This document shows, piece after piece, positions 34,790 to 46,374 of a DNA stretch of 64,000 nt. Under the pieces are notes generated by a model. The model was not told where the DNA came from. It ran no database searches and worked only from the letters and a program-made list of their open reading frames with translations. Position 1 is the stretch's first letter. Each line of letters opens with the position of its first letter. The DNA comes from Paguma larvata (lineage: Eukaryota > Chordata > Mammalia > Carnivora > Viverridae). The DNA lies in the NCBI GenBank assembly GCA_030068075.1, contig CM057832.1, forward strand, positions 77,065,002-77,129,001, read 5' to 3'. A program made the translations under genes and the position numbers.

Positions 34790-36100
34790 TGGAATTCCTT
34801 TTCCTTGCTTTTCTGTATGCTTTTTGCCATCCAAGAATACATCACTCAACATCACAGTTTTGCCTGCTTTTGAATTTTATGTAAATGGAATCATGCAATG
34901 TATATTCTTGTCTATCAGCCTTTTCTAGCTCAATATTATATTTATAAGATTCATTCATATGCTACGTATTCTAGCATTTGGTTGTAGCTCTTATCCATAG
35001 CTATGTAATGTTCCATTGCCAAACTGTACCCTAATTTATTAAAACATTTTTTTAATGTTTATTATTTATTTTTGAGAGAGAGAGAGGCAGAGAGGGAGGG
35101 AGACACAGAATCCGAAGCCGGTTCCAGGCTCAGCGATGTCAGCACGGAGCCCCATGTGGGGCTCCAACGCACAAACCATGAGATCGTGGCCTGAGCCAAA
35201 GTTGAAGGCTTGACTGACCAGGCCACTCAGGCGCCCCTCTCCCCCAATTTATCAATCCACCCTCCTGTGGATGGACGTTTGGGTTGTTGCTATGTCTCAG
35301 CTGATAAATAAAGTTTAGGTTATAAAGCGTCTACTACATATCTCTGGGTACACATTGGCACACACTTCTGTTGGAAATACACCTAAGAGAAATTGCTCAT
35401 CACGAGGGACGGAGTCTTTAATTTGAGTAAATAAAGTCACACCACTTTCCAAGTTGGTTGAACCAGTTTCCATTACCACCAGCAGTCAGAGGAGGGTGAC
35501 AGATGCTCCCTATCCCTGGAAATCCCTGCTATTTTGTCTTTTTCATTTCAGCTGTCCTGATGGACGGGTAGCAACATCTCCTTGCAGTTTTAATTTGCAT
35601 TTCCCTGATGACCAGTGAGTACCTTATCTCACGTTTTTTGACTAATTAGATGTATCCTGTTTCTAAGTGTCCGTTGAGTCTATATACCCATTTTTCGAGA
35701 ATTGCATTTTCTTATTGAGTTACAGGAGTTCTTCATATAATCTGGATATAGACACTTGGTTGATTTTGTGCACTCCAAAAAGCTCCATATCTGTGACTTG
35801 CCTCTTTACTATTTTAATTATTTTTAATATTCTTAATTTTACTGTGATCAAATTCATCAATCCTTACCTTTAGATTGGTGCTTCCTTAGGTTCAGTATGT
35901 TTAAAAACCATTCCTTCATATTGAGATCATGAATGTATTCTCCTCTATTATCTTCTAAAGCCTTATTGTTTTGCCTTTCCTAGTTGAAGCTTCTGCGGTT
36001 TACCTAGAATTGATATTTTTGTGGACAGCATGAGTGGGTTGAGTCATTGGGTTTGTCCAGGTAGAGTGTTCTCTATCCCAATGCTCGGCTGCGTCCCTTT
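34790..36100 (-). mobile_element. L1 fragment in reverse, interrupted by a SINE
   Basis: Antisense L1 blocks in order: TGTAAATGGAATCATGCAAT, ATTCATTCATATGCTACGTA, ATGTAATGTTCCATTG, GTGGATGGACGTTTGGGTTG, CCATTACCACCAGCAG, TTAATTTGCATTTCCCTGAT, TTATTGAGTTACAGGAGTTC TTCATATA, TTAAAAACCATTCC. No open frame survives. A Can-SINE sits at 35041-35237. Confidence 0.82.
35041..35237 (-). mobile_element. Can-SINE nested in an L1
   Basis: Reversed copy splitting the L1 sequence between CCCTAATTTATT and CAATTTATCAATCCACCC; those flanks are the imperfect duplication. Confidence 0.94.
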
Positions 36101-36889
36101 TGTCATCAATTGTGTCACTTCTGTCGTCACTATTTAATGTTTCATCAATTTTCAATTTCTCTGACTTCTCCCTTTATAAAATGAGGGTCCTTGTACCCTT
36201 ACCACTGCTTCCTCCTCTCCTGCCTACCTTTCATCTCTCAACATCTGTCACCTAGAGTTCTATTTGAACATCATCAAAGCCAGAGTGTTCATGTCTGTTC
36301 TTCATCATGATTAACTCCTCCATGCTTTGTGCACTGGTTTATTTTAAAAGCTGATAACTATTAAACAAAGTTTACATTATTATGACCATCCATCTCATAA
36401 TTCATCACAGAGCTGGAAAGTGCTGATAATGACAATTCTTGCTTATGTTCCTGATGTCACAATGCTCGCACTCAAAGGAAGATGTACTAACACTGAGGTT
36501 AAATACGGTCCCCTCTCTTACATTTTATCAGTCGCTGAAAAATAATTAGGTGTTAAATTGTTTTGTATTTGGAACATGACATCGTGGTAAAGTGTTTTGA
36601 TCTACCCGGAATTTCTGGTTATTCTTTTCTACCTTGTTAAGAAAAGATTCACAGGCTTTCCCCACCATATTCTTCCAATACCTTTCAACTTCTTATTAAG
36701 AGCCGCTATTATCTGAAATAAATTGCATTCTTTTCCTTGCAAATATTTTTCTATAGGCCTGCCTATCTCTGTCCTAATTCGATCAATTTTCTCCCTGGGC
36801 CTACGTAATTGTCATCCTTGCTTGCTGTTTCATGACCCCCTAAACTAGTTCTGTTTGTGTTTCCCTGAGAAGAGGGCAAACACACGCAA
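36101..36889. other. Intergenic, nothing recognised
   Basis: AT-rich; no assignable element. Confidence 0.35.
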
Positions 36890-37038
36890 GGTTAGAAGGA
36901 ACACAGCCCACGTAAGACCACTCTCAACTGCAAGACTGAGGGGTTCGACAAACCATGCTCAGAGTCGGTAATCCATTAGAAGAACGCACAGAACTCACCT
37001 AACACTTTTATACTCATAGTTAAGAGTGATTTCACAGT

Positions 37039-37229
37039 GGGCACCTGGAGGGCTCAGTCAGTTAAGCATCTGACTTTGGCTCAGGTCATGATTTCATGGT
37101 TTGTGAGCTCAAGCTCCCCATTGGGCTCCTAGCTGACAGCACAGACCCTGCTTGGGATTCCCTCTCTCTGCCCCTCCCTCGCTATCTCTCTCTCAAAATA
37201 AATAAACTTTATTAAAAAAAAAAAAAAAA
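37039..37229 (+). mobile_element. Can-SINE
   Basis: Head GGGCACCTGGAGGGCTCAGT; shortened CT segment; 17-A tail. Imperfect duplication GTGATTTCACAG / GTTATTTCAGAG. Confidence 0.93.
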
Positions 37230-37368
37230 GTTATTTCAGAGAAGAATACAGATTAGTCAGCCAAGGGCAGAAGTGTCCAGAGCAGAGTCTGGGGAAGTAC
37301 CCAGCACAGAGCCTCCAGTGTCTATCCCCATAGAGTCAAGACACGTTACTTCTCCAACATTGATTTGT

Positions 37369-37557
37369 TTTTCTTTTCTTTTCTTTTCTTTTCCTTTCTT
37401 TTCAAATTTTATATAGAGAGAGTGCATGAGCAGAGGGGCAGAGGTCCACACTGAGTGTGGACCCTGACATGGGGCTTGATTCCATGACCTTGGGATCGTG
37501 CCCTGAGCCAAAATCAAGAGTTGGGCACTCAACCAACTGAGCCACCCAGGAGCCCCT
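37369..37557 (-). mobile_element. Can-SINE with (TTTTC)n tail
   Basis: Reversed copy whose tail became (TTTTC)n at 37371-37403. Duplication TCCAACATTGATTTGT (37353-37368) / TCCAACACTGATTTGT (37558-37573). Confidence 0.96.
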
Positions 37558-37980
37558 TCCAACACTGATTTGTGATGATGAGCGCAGACTTTTGCCAATT
37601 CAGGGAAGCCCAGCAGAGCATTGGTGTTCAAAGTTTTTATTGAGGTTCCATTACACAGGCATGACTGATTGCCCCCACGCCTAATTTTAGTCTCCAGTCT
37701 CCAGTGACCCAAAGCCCCCATGTTGAATTGCATCGTTCGTATTTGGCTGGCCCAAACTCCTCAGGCAAAGACACCACAAACAGGCAGGACACTCCAGGAG
37801 CTTATAGCTTACCTCTCAGAAGGTGAAGGCCGAGGCCAGACTTCTTGTGGGGCAAAACTAAATTCTTTCCTACACAATCCCACACTTTGCTTTTTCTTGG
37901 TTTTCGCCCTCTTTTTATTGGAGCACATCCTCGAGCCGAAGTACATGCGTGTAAAGTGTAAATTCCCACTTTAAATCTTA

Positions 37981-38410
37981 GGGTTCTGAGATTTTATGAT
38001 ACCCGCAAATAGGGGCCTTTTATCATTTACCTGACTTGGTTCTTACACCCTTTGAATTTGAAAATCTCCCTTTAGCTCTGGAGCTGTCATTTCTTTAACC
38101 ATGTCTTTCCCTCTCCTGTGACTGCTTTGTCTTTTTAGGATGCCTACTCCTTGGCTCCGGGGCATCTTGGACTGATAGGCCAGTTCTGAGTCCAAAGTCT
38201 TTCAGGCAGCTTGGTGACTTCTATCCTTACTGTTCTCTCTCCAATATTGTCAAGTGCGGTTTTCTCCTCTTTGCTCCACTTATAAACCTCTCAAAGCCTC
38301 TGCTTTCCCTCTTCTCATCTGCTCATAGCCACCTAGACTTCTCTCCATTTGTGGGCTATACATATTTTTTATTCTTCTAATGTACTTTTCAGTTAGTCCT
38401 GTGAAGGGGA
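37981..38410. other. Intergenic, nothing recognised
   Basis: No assignable repeat or exon. Confidence 0.35.
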
Positions 38411-38427
38411 AAGAAATAAATGTGCTC

Positions 38428-38645
38428 GGAGTGACTCGGTGGCTCAGTTGATTAAGGATTCCACTTTGGCTCAGGTCATGGTCTCACAATTCATGAGTTT
38501 GAGCCCTGTGTCAGGCTCTGTGCTGACAGCTCAGAGCCTAGAGCCTGCTTTAGATTCTGTGGCTTCCTCTCTTTCTGCCCTTCCCCTGCTCACACCTTGT
38601 CTCCCTCTTTCTCTCTCAAAAATAAATAAACATTTTTAAAAAAGA
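38428..38645 (+). mobile_element. Can-SINE
   Basis: Head GGAGTGACTCGGTGGCTCAG. Duplication AAGAAATAAATGTGCTC / AAGAAAGAAATGTACTC. Confidence 0.95.
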
Positions 38646-38714
38646 AAGAAAGAAATGTACTCACCTTGACATTTTGAACTTGAAGCTACCCTTAGGAATC
38701 TGAAAGGTATTTTT

Positions 38715-38915
38715 TTTATTGTTCATGTATTTATTTTGAGAGAGTGTGTGTACACAGTGGGGGCGGCAGAGAGAGGAGAGAGAGAGAATCTTGAGCAGGC
38801 TCTGTGCTGTTAGCGTGGAGCCCAATGGGGGGCTTAATCCCACAACCCCGGGATCCTGACCCGAGCTGAAGTCAAGAACTAGATCCTTAACCAACTGAGC
38901 CACCCTCGTGCCCCT
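38715..38915 (-). mobile_element. Can-SINE, first of a tandem pair
   Basis: Reversed copy, head ACTGAGCCACCCTCGTGCCC. Flanked by perfect duplication AATCTGAAAGGTATTTT (38698-38714 and 38916-38932). Confidence 0.96.
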
Positions 38916-38932
38916 AATCTGAAAGGTATTTT

Positions 38933-39165
38933 ATTTTATTTTATTTTATTTTATTTTTTAAATTTTTTAATGTTTATTTAATTTTTGAGAGACAGAGCAT
39001 GATGAGTCGGGGAGGAGCAGAGAGAGAGGGAGACAGAATCCGAAACAGGCTCCAGGTTCTGAGCTGTCCGCACAGAGCCCGATGCGGGGCTCGAACTCAC
39101 AAACTGTGAGATCATGACCTGAGCCGAAGTCAGATGCCTAACCGACTGAGCCACCCAGGCGCCCC
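38933..39165 (-). mobile_element. Can-SINE, second of a tandem pair
   Basis: Reversed copy with (TTTTA)n tail and near-consensus head GACTGAGCCACCCAGGCGCC. It is followed by a third target copy CTGAAAGGTATTTTA (from 39166). Confidence 0.96.
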
Positions 39166-39497
39166 CTGAAAGGTATTTTAAAGACAGGTGGCTTTTATTG
39201 TCACAGTGCGTTTCCCATCACTACATCAGTGCCATGAAACCTAGCAGTAAACGTATCTCCTGAGCCTCGCTTACATAATTCAGGACAAGAGCATCTTAGA
39301 AGAATTGTAGACATAAAGTCTTCTATGACACTCCTTCCTGTGTCATATTACATATACAAGGCATCAAGTTATGACATACTGAAAAGAAGAAAATTACTTA
39401 AGTGACTTCATTCTTAAAATATATTTTCAAAGCTGTTCTTTTCTGAAGAGAAACAATAGAAATAAAGTATAAACTTTGGCCAGGTTCCAGATGGCAG

Positions 39498-39720
39498 CGG
39501 TGGTACAGAAGAAAGAACTTTGGCTTTGGCATCATAAGACCCGGGTTTGATGCCTGACTCTGCTTTTATTGTTCCCATAACTTTGATTGAGTTACTAAAC
39601 TTTTCTGAGTCACAAGTTTCTCCTCCATAAGCAGAGAGAAAGCCTGTGTCTCATCCCTGTCATGAGACTGAAAAGAAATAACAGTCATGAAAGAACTTTC
39701 TAGATTGCAAAGTAAATAGA
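39498..39720 (+). repeat. MIR SINE
   Basis: GGCATCATAAGACCCGGGTT TGATGCCTGACTCTGC, GAGTTACTAAACTTTTCTGA GTC and TGAGACTGAAAAGAAATAAC follow MIR order. Confidence 0.78.
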
Positions 39721-40004
39721 AAAGAAAATACAACCTCCTAATGATTACATTCTCCGTAACAGGTTTTTGTGAATCCATCAGAGGAAGAAAAAAAAAAAGT
39801 TCATATCTCTGTGACCATCTCTCTCCAGATGAGGGGAAAAAAATCACAATCACCTGAATTTTCCAAGGCTTCCACCACAAAGGTAAATAGAATCACAGAA
39901 TCTCAAAAAGGGAATAGAAAACGTATTCCTAATTCTGAGTTTATTCAGTCATCCTCGCCTTCAGCAAATATACATTCAATGCCAATGGTAGTCAAAACAC
40001 TTTA

Positions 40005-40045
40005 TTTTTTTTATTTTTTAGAGAGAGCGAGCACAAGCCGGGGAG

Positions 40046-40092
<47 letters not shown>

Positions 40093-40201
40093 CTTAAGCA
40101 GGCTCCATGTCTGATGCAGAGCCCAACAGGGCTCGATCCCATGAACCATAAGCCAAAACCAAGAGTCAGAAGCTTAACCAACTGAGCCACCCAGGCATCC
40201 C
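40005..40201 (-). mobile_element. Can-SINE with (GA)n expansion
   Basis: Reversed copy with ~22 GA units at 40046-40090; head ACTGAGCCACCCAGGCATCC. Imperfect duplication around AAACACTTTA / AAGCACTTTA. Confidence 0.94.
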
Positions 40202-41544
40202 CAAAGCACTTTAAAGAATTAAAAAACATCAATTAGACCGGGTTCTTCCACTCAGAAAGCTCCTATTTGGAGATCGCACGAGTACCCATATATCCACAAT
40301 ACAATATTGGCTACAACCAGTGATATAACCTGACGCAAACTAAGGCAAACAGTACTTGAGTCTTTAACAATGAGTAGACTTCCAATCGCCTAAGGTAAGT
40401 GGAGGGGCTTTCCTAAAAAACGCAATTGTGTCCACAAAGGTTATGGATATGAAAAGTAAGGCTTTGTTCTAGGAATTGTGGAAAGCTTGGGTTGCCGGAA
40501 GAATAGGGTCTACGTGGAAGACACGGGGGGAAAGTGGAGAGGACCTCTTACAACAGACTGATGCATGTGGCCTTTATTCTGTAGGTAATAGGTAGTCTTT
40601 GAAAGTTTTCATTATTGTGAGATGTACATAAGAAAATAAGTTAAAATAATAAAATTGGATCCCCACCACAATTCTCTGGCAGAGGTGAAAACCAGACCTA
40701 CAGCCCAATCTGCTCGAATTCTACTTCTATTGTAGGAAAATTCGTGTGTTAAAGGTGTGCACAAAATACACTACAGAGAGATTTTTAAGGAAGTAGAGCA
40801 GCCCCTGGAGAAAATCAGATCTTCTGAGCCAGAGTGGGAGGTCAGGAGCCCATGTTTAGCAAAGTGATTAAAAACAAATGAACAGGCTTGTCTTCGAGCC
40901 ATGAAGGCTGCATGGACAGGATTATGGGGCTGAGCTCCTATTTCTTTAAAATCCCTCCCAGAGTACAGAGTCCACAGTGCTAGGCACACAGTGTAACCGC
41001 ATCTATGGCTGATGGATTCATTCTCCTTCAGCCAGGTATGCACACTACTTATCAAAGACAGTGAGAACCTCCCCCCCCACAGTGTTCTGAATTGTCCTAA
41101 ATACTCCCAATTGCCTAGCCCAAACCCAAGATCACATCCCTCCAACTGAATGAAATTAGATGCCTCTCTCAACATGACAAAGATATGTTTGTTTAAATGA
41201 CAACTGTAGGACTCCACCCCGGGACATGGAAGCCATGTGAAAACTCTGAGCACAGAGCTCACAGCTGTTCGTTTCAACAGTCAACAGTGGACAACTGGTA
41301 AGAATTGAAACAATTTTTTATTGTTGAAGTCTTAGGTGCTGTTGTTATTCTAACAGCTTCCCTGTGAATGATGCAAATTTGATCTCTCGAAATAAGAATT
41401 TTTTTCAGGAAAGATCTCGCACATGTTAACAAAGACTCGCAACGGATTGAATTTCCCTAACAATGAAATATAAAGTGATTAAGAGAAAATGATTTCCTAG
41501 GATGGCACTACCTTTAAAAGTTATTTTCTAAAATAGTTAAAACA
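40202..41544. other. Intergenic, nothing recognised
   Basis: About 1.3 kb without a recognised repeat. A 168-codon minus-strand frame (40771-41277) has no recognisable product; not called. Confidence 0.4.
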
Positions 41545-41560
41545 TTAAACTCTACTGGGT

Positions 41561-41788
41561 TTTTTTTTTTTTAAGTTTATTTCTTTATTTTGAGAAAGAG
41601 AGAGAGAGTGTGTGTGTGTGTGTGTGTGTGCACGTGCACGCATGCACATGAGCAAGGAAGGGTCAGAGAGAGAGAATCCTTGTGAGCGCAGAGCTCAACA
41701 TGGGTCTCGAACTCACAAAAGGCAAGATCATGAGCTGAGCCGAAACCAAGAGGCACACGGGTACCGGACTGAGCCACCCAAGTGCCCC
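41561..41788 (-). mobile_element. Can-SINE with (TG)n, first of a pair
   Basis: Reversed copy with a TG-repeat (41608-41631) in the purine-rich segment; head GACTGAGCCACCCAAGTGCC. Confidence 0.94.
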
Positions 41789-41789
41789 T

Positions 41790-42001
41790 CTTTTTTTTTT
41801 TTTAGTGTTAATTTATTTTTGAGAGAGAGAGAGAAAGCATACATGAGCGAAGGAGGGGTAGAGACAGAAGGAGACAGAGGATCCAAAGCGGGCTCCACAC
41901 TGACAGCAGAGAGTCTCATGTGGGGCTCGAACTCAAGAACCGTGAGATCATGACCTGAGCTGAAGTCAGAAGCTTAACTGATTGAGCCACCCAGGCGCCC
42001 C
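41790..42001 (-). mobile_element. Can-SINE, second of a pair
   Basis: Reversed copy immediately following; head ATTGAGCCACCCAGGCGCCC. TTAAACTCTAC (41545) and TTAAACTTCAC (42002) bracket the pair. Confidence 0.95.
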
Positions 42002-42012
42002 TTAAACTTCAC

Positions 42013-42535
42013 CTTTCTTTTATGGCCCCCTCCAGGTTCTATCTTGGGGTAAGTGGAGCCTCTATAAGACTCCGGCTGACTCACCAAGATCATATACTCT
42101 TCTTCCGAGTTCCTAAGCAATGCAGACAGAAGTGAAGAGAGAGAGAGAATGAGCATCCCTCATTCTAATTCCCTCAAATGGTGGTTTTCTTTCTTTTTGT
42201 TTGTTTGCTGTTTTCTAGCTCAGGAAATCCTATCTTTACAAGAAATCTTTTGTGGAAGCCCGCTATCTAAAACTGCGAAAAGCAAAGTCGTTCTAATGGA
42301 GGAGACAGGACAAGATGAGGGGGGAGAAACAGAGGCCCTAATCGCTTACCCTCTCTTGTGCTCTCTGTCTTTTGCTGGACCCAGAACAAAACTACTGACC
42401 TTGAAGCTTCCTGCAGTAACTTAGAATTTGATTCATGGTGTTCGGGATATCAAAGCATAAAAACACGGAGTTAGACCAGCTCCCGGGTGCGAATAATACA
42501 CAGGCTCTTTGACTGCTTCACTCATCGTCAGTCCC
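42013..42535. other. Intergenic, nothing recognised
   Basis: Includes a short (GA)n at ~42,137; no element or exon assigned. Confidence 0.35.
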
Positions 42536-43130
42536 CATTTATTCACGGAGAACCTATGAAATGCCAGATGCTGTTTGAGGTGCCAGGGGTATAGCAGTAA
42601 ACAAAAGAGACTAATTTTCTGCTTTCGTGGAGCTTGGAGAGCCAGAGAAGATACTTAATGGAGACATACGCAAATAAAAATACGTACGATCTTGATATGC
42701 TAAGAAAATGGATACGAAGAAAAGTAGAATAAGACAAGGAAGTAGGAAGAGGGTATATGGGTGTCCGCATGCTGCTCCCTTACGTGCCGGGTCACAGAAG
42801 CCCTCCCTTGTGAGAGCGATTACCTTAACCGGGGAGTAGAGGGATATTTCTGGGACAAGAGCGGGTCAAATGGAAGAAACGGTGAACTGGAAAGGTGCTG
42901 AAGCAAGCAAGTGCTCGGGAGGAGCCGGGAAGCCAGAGTGGCGGAACCGTGATGAGAGCGAGAGCAGGAGAAGACTAGGTCAGGAGGCATCCATTCCTCT
43001 GGGGACAAGGCCAGCTCACCGTTCACTTTGCTCTGCGGGGGCCAGTGGTCAGTTGGGGATGAGACGAATGTTCAGGAAATATATGCTGGAGAGAATCAGA
43101 AAGTCCATCGGTTTAGGAAAAAGAACAAGA
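42536..43130 (+). repeat. Ancient mammalian repeat (L2-like, unclassified)
   Basis: GAAATGCCAGATGCTGTTTG AGGTGCCAGGGGTATAGCAG TAAAC, then CGTGGAGCTTGGAGAG and a purine-rich GCAAGCAAGTGCTCGGGAGG..AGAGTGGCGGAACCG section share order with 13,990-14,530. Confidence 0.5.
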
Positions 43131-43676
43131 ACATATTAAAGGGTATATTTAATTTCTTAGTTCTTCCGTCTGTCAGTCTGAGGAGGCAAATTTTGTAATG
43201 TTTTCGTTTGATAAGTGGTCAGAACATCCCATCTTTATGCTGAGCATCGCGTCCCTCCCGAGTGACCCCTGCCTCGGGGACAAAGTGTCCCCGGTGTTTT
43301 CAGGGCCACATTGCTCACTGCGTCCCCAAAGTCGGATTCTGATGTTCTCATTACTCAGACTGACGTGTTCCAAGGCAAATGGTGACTGGTGAAGAATAAA
43401 TGCTGTTCAATAGATTAGATGCCTGGATGCGTAAAAAAATCACTTTTTGTTTTAAATCAGAAAAGGAGTCCATTGTTACAACATCGACGACCTCGCACTG
43501 TATCCCCAAGCTTTACAGCACTTCTGTCAAATACAGTTTTGGTGAACGATGTCACCCACTCACCTACTTAATGCTGCGTTAAGCACAATTCCAGAGCTAA
43601 TCTGGTGTTAAGAGGTGAGAATTGATTGACTCTTTTATTTGATTTTTGAGAGTGGGACATTTTGAGCATAATTTCT
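43131..43676. other. Intergenic, nothing recognised
   Basis: Contains an 11-bp inverted pair (43172-43182 / 43354-43364), not beyond chance expectation. Confidence 0.35.
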
Positions 43677-43692
43677 TAGGTGAAACAATTTT

Positions 43693-43921
43693 CTTTCCTT
43701 TTTTTTAATATTTAAAAAAAATTATGTTTATTTTTGAGACAGAGAAAGAGAGAGAGAGAGAGCAGGGGAGGGACAGAAAGAGAGGAGACACAGAATCTGA
43801 AGCAGCCTCCAGGCTCTGAGCTGTCAGCACAGAGCTCGACTCAGGCTCGAACTCATGAACCGTGAGATCATGACCTGAGCTGAAGTCGGACACTTAACCG
43901 AAGGAGCCACCCAGGCGCCCC
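43693..43921 (-). mobile_element. Can-SINE
   Basis: Reversed copy, head AGGAGCCACCCAGGCGCCCC. Imperfect duplication TAGGTGAAACAATTTT / TAGACGAAGCAATTTT. Confidence 0.95.
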
Positions 43922-43937
43922 TAGACGAAGCAATTTT

Positions 43938-44994
43938 CAAATGAAGCGGTTTTTATGGCAGGCTTTATAAAATCTTACCAAATAGGCCTGTGTCTCGTGT
44001 TTCTTTTCATAAGGATGACCGTGGTCCTGTCATTCACTCTCTTGGCACCCACCACCTGCCAAGAAACATGACTGATTCCTGGTTTTCTGATCCCCTGTGC
44101 AATTTGTGACAGAGTTAACAACAACAACAAAAAGACATTCTGTTTGCAACTCTAAATATATCAAGATCGTCAGACTGTTCAAGAAAAAAAAATGCAATCT
44201 TTGCTGTGAACATTTTTTCTTAAAGGGACATTTCATCTTTGTGTAATGTGGTTAATCCCAGATCTCACACACACACACGCAAAGCCCTAGATCTTTGCAA
44301 CATAGATAAGACAGTACAGCTAGGACTGTGGCCTGCAGTTGAAACCAGGAAGAATAAGCTATTTTGTAGGCCTGTTAGGGGTAGAGACAGGATATTGCAT
44401 TTCAATTGCCCAATATTAAAAGTCAGAACGAATAGGAACTTTCGCAGTTGGGAGTTTGTGGGGTCTGGTCCCTCTTCAGCATCCTCTGTGCTCCGATATA
44501 TTAGATTGCAACCCAGGTGGCAGGCCTTTTCTTCTTTTCGTCCTTTCTTTGGTCACAGGGAGGTCCCCTGTGGAGAGAGAGAGGAAGTTAGTAACCTTGA
44601 CTTTACCCTTTATATGGCTGGGTTTACGAGATGTGCACTGCCAGTAGTTCACAGTGAAGGTCCTGTCAAGGCCCCTGATGACTACGCCCGCCTGCTCCAG
44701 GTATATTCTCCCCAACGTTTCCTCAAAACAAACCCTACTCAGACGAGGGTGACTCAACCATCTAGGCCTGCCCAGGACTAAGGGGTGGACTGAGGCACAG
44801 AACTTTTTCGTGCTAAAGCTGGGAAACTCTCAGGCAAAGCAGAGGACGGGAACACCCTCACTCAGATCCCCAGGAAGTACGGAGCAGCTCTGCGCTGGGG
44901 CCCTTGATGGAGCCGCACCGCTCCCTTGAACCACCAGGGGTAAGGCCTCTGTCCTTCGGGGGATACCATATAGACATCCTTTCATTTGTCCAGT
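43938..44994. other. Intergenic, nothing recognised
   Basis: A 180-codon + frame (44239-44781) has no known domain, begins in a CA-repeat-coded HTHT stretch and is overlapped by other open frames; no gene called. Confidence 0.4.
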
Positions 44995-45150
44995 ACCAGG
45001 ATAACCTCGGACAATTTCCACATTAGCAAAATGGGCGTAATAATTGTGCCTCCTTCTTCATTCTTCTATGAGAATCAATTCAGTTAATCTTAATGTGTGT
45101 AAGGTGCCTACGACAACGCCTAGTACTTAACCACGGCCTAACAAGCCTTC
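44995..45150 (+). repeat. MIR SINE remnant
   Basis: CACATTAGCAAAATGGGCGT AATAATTGTGCC..ATGAGAATCAATTCAGTTAA..AAGGTGCCTACGACAACGCC TAGTA. Confidence 0.65.
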
Positions 45151-45266
45151 CCTTCGTCATTATGCTCATCGGCTTACGGCTGAGGGAAGACACGCGAAAC
45201 TTCACATCGCGGTCGCCCTCCTAAGTAAACTTGGAACATCTTGCACATATTATCTTTCCCAAAGTT

Positions 45267-45357
45267 AGAAAGAAAGAAAGAGGAAGGAAGGAAGGAAGGA
45301 GGGACGGAGGGAGGGAGGGCAGAGGAAGGAAAGAAGGGAGAAAGACGAAAGAAAGGT
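45267..45357. repeat. Purine-rich (GGAA/GAAA)n
   Basis: Imperfect GAAA, GGAA and GGGA units. Confidence 0.9.
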
Positions 45358-45489
45358 CACGTGATCATCAGTTAAGTCAAGGAGATTTATTGACTTTCCT
45401 AAAAATTAATTCTACCTACAAGAACTAACATGTGAGCATAGTCGAAGTCCATACAAAAAATGTTTTCAAAATGCAGATAATTGGTATTA

Positions 45490-45910
45490 AGATGTTGCAT
45501 TTTCAGTTACTGCTCTTATCAACATTATTTATCATAGATAAGAAATACAAACAACCTGAATCTCCACCAGTAGGATAATGATGAACATACTTGTGCTACA
45601 CTCATCCTGAGCAATTTGTTAAAATGAATAAGATAGGTTTTTATGCACTGACATGAAAAGATCCCCAAGGCATTCTGTTGCAGAACTATATATGTAGCAT
45701 AATTCCATGTATATAAACACACAAATCACAAATATGTCTCTCTATATACATGTATAAATACATGAATGCAGAAAACAAGGTTTTAAAGGGTAGACACATG
45801 AGTTCCTAAGGATTATCTCTGAGAAGAGGAGAATGGTTTGGGAGTGGCTTGAATAGGAGACTTACATTTATGTTAAACTCCTATGTTGCTTGAAATTTAT
45901 ACAAAGAGAA
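45490..45910 (+). mobile_element. L1 3' end fragment (old L1M type)
   Basis: ATACAAACAACCTGAATCTC CACCAG, GTGCTACACTCATCCTGAGC, TATGCACTGACATGAAAAGA TCCCCAAGG, CATAATTCCATGTATATAAA C, GAGAATGGTTTGGGAGTGGC follow the L1 3' UTR. Confidence 0.77.
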
Positions 45911-45949
45911 TATATCCATATATTATTAATACTGAGAAATTTTTAGATA

Positions 45950-46173
45950 AATTAAAAAAAAATTTTTTTAATGTTGATTTATTTTTGAGAGAGAGAGAGA
46001 CAGAGCATGAGCAGGGGAGCGGCACAGACAGAGAGGTAGACACAGAATCCGAAACAGGCTCCAGGCTCTGAGCTGTCAGCACAGAGCCCGACGCGGGGCT
46101 TGAACTTGGGAATGGTGAGATCATGACCTGAGCCGAAGTCGGATGCTCACCGACTGAGCCACCCAGGTGCCCC
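45950..46173 (-). mobile_element. Can-SINE, first of a pair
   Basis: Reversed copy, head GACTGAGCCACCCAGGTGCC. AGATAAATT precedes it (45944) and recurs at 46175. Confidence 0.95.
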
Positions 46174-46182
46174 GAGATAAAT

Positions 46183-46374
46183 TTTTTTAATGTTTATTTT
46201 TGAGAGAGAGCATGAGCAAGGGAGGGGCAGAGAGAGAGGGAGACAGAATCTAAAGCAGGCTCCAGGCTCTGAGCTGTCAGCACAGAGCCCCACATGGGGC
46301 TCGAACTCACAAGCCGTGAGATCATGACCTAAATGAAGTCAGATGCTCAACCAACTGAGCCACCCAGGCGCCCC
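46183..46374 (-). mobile_element. Can-SINE, second of a pair
   Basis: Reversed copy starting in the AT-rich duplicate of the first; head ACTGAGCCACCCAGGCGCCC. Confidence 0.95.

Larger units (their letters stand above)
36890..37980. repeat. Possible old LTR-like element split by two SINEs
   Basis: The non-SINE parts (GGAACACAGCCCACGTAAGA.., CACAGAGCCTCCAGTGTC.., TTTTTATTGAGGTTCCATTA CACAGGCATGACTGATTG.., TTTGGCTGGCCCAAACTCC) read like one old repeated element with two later SINE insertions. Family not named; tentative. Confidence 0.35.

Noticed and set aside
40771..41277. 168-codon minus-strand frame
   Set aside because: No domain recognised and no transcript signals visible.
43172..43364. 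11-bp inverted repeat (GTCAGTCTGAG / CTCAGACTGAC) that could mark a ~190-bp MITE
   Set aside because: A few 11-bp inverted pairs at this spacing are expected by chance in 64 kb. Matching does not extend inward and flanking duplication is poor.
44239..44781. 180-codon + strand frame
   Set aside because: Begins in a CA-rich stretch encoding HTHT, has no known domain, and antisense frames overlap it; no supporting gene structure.
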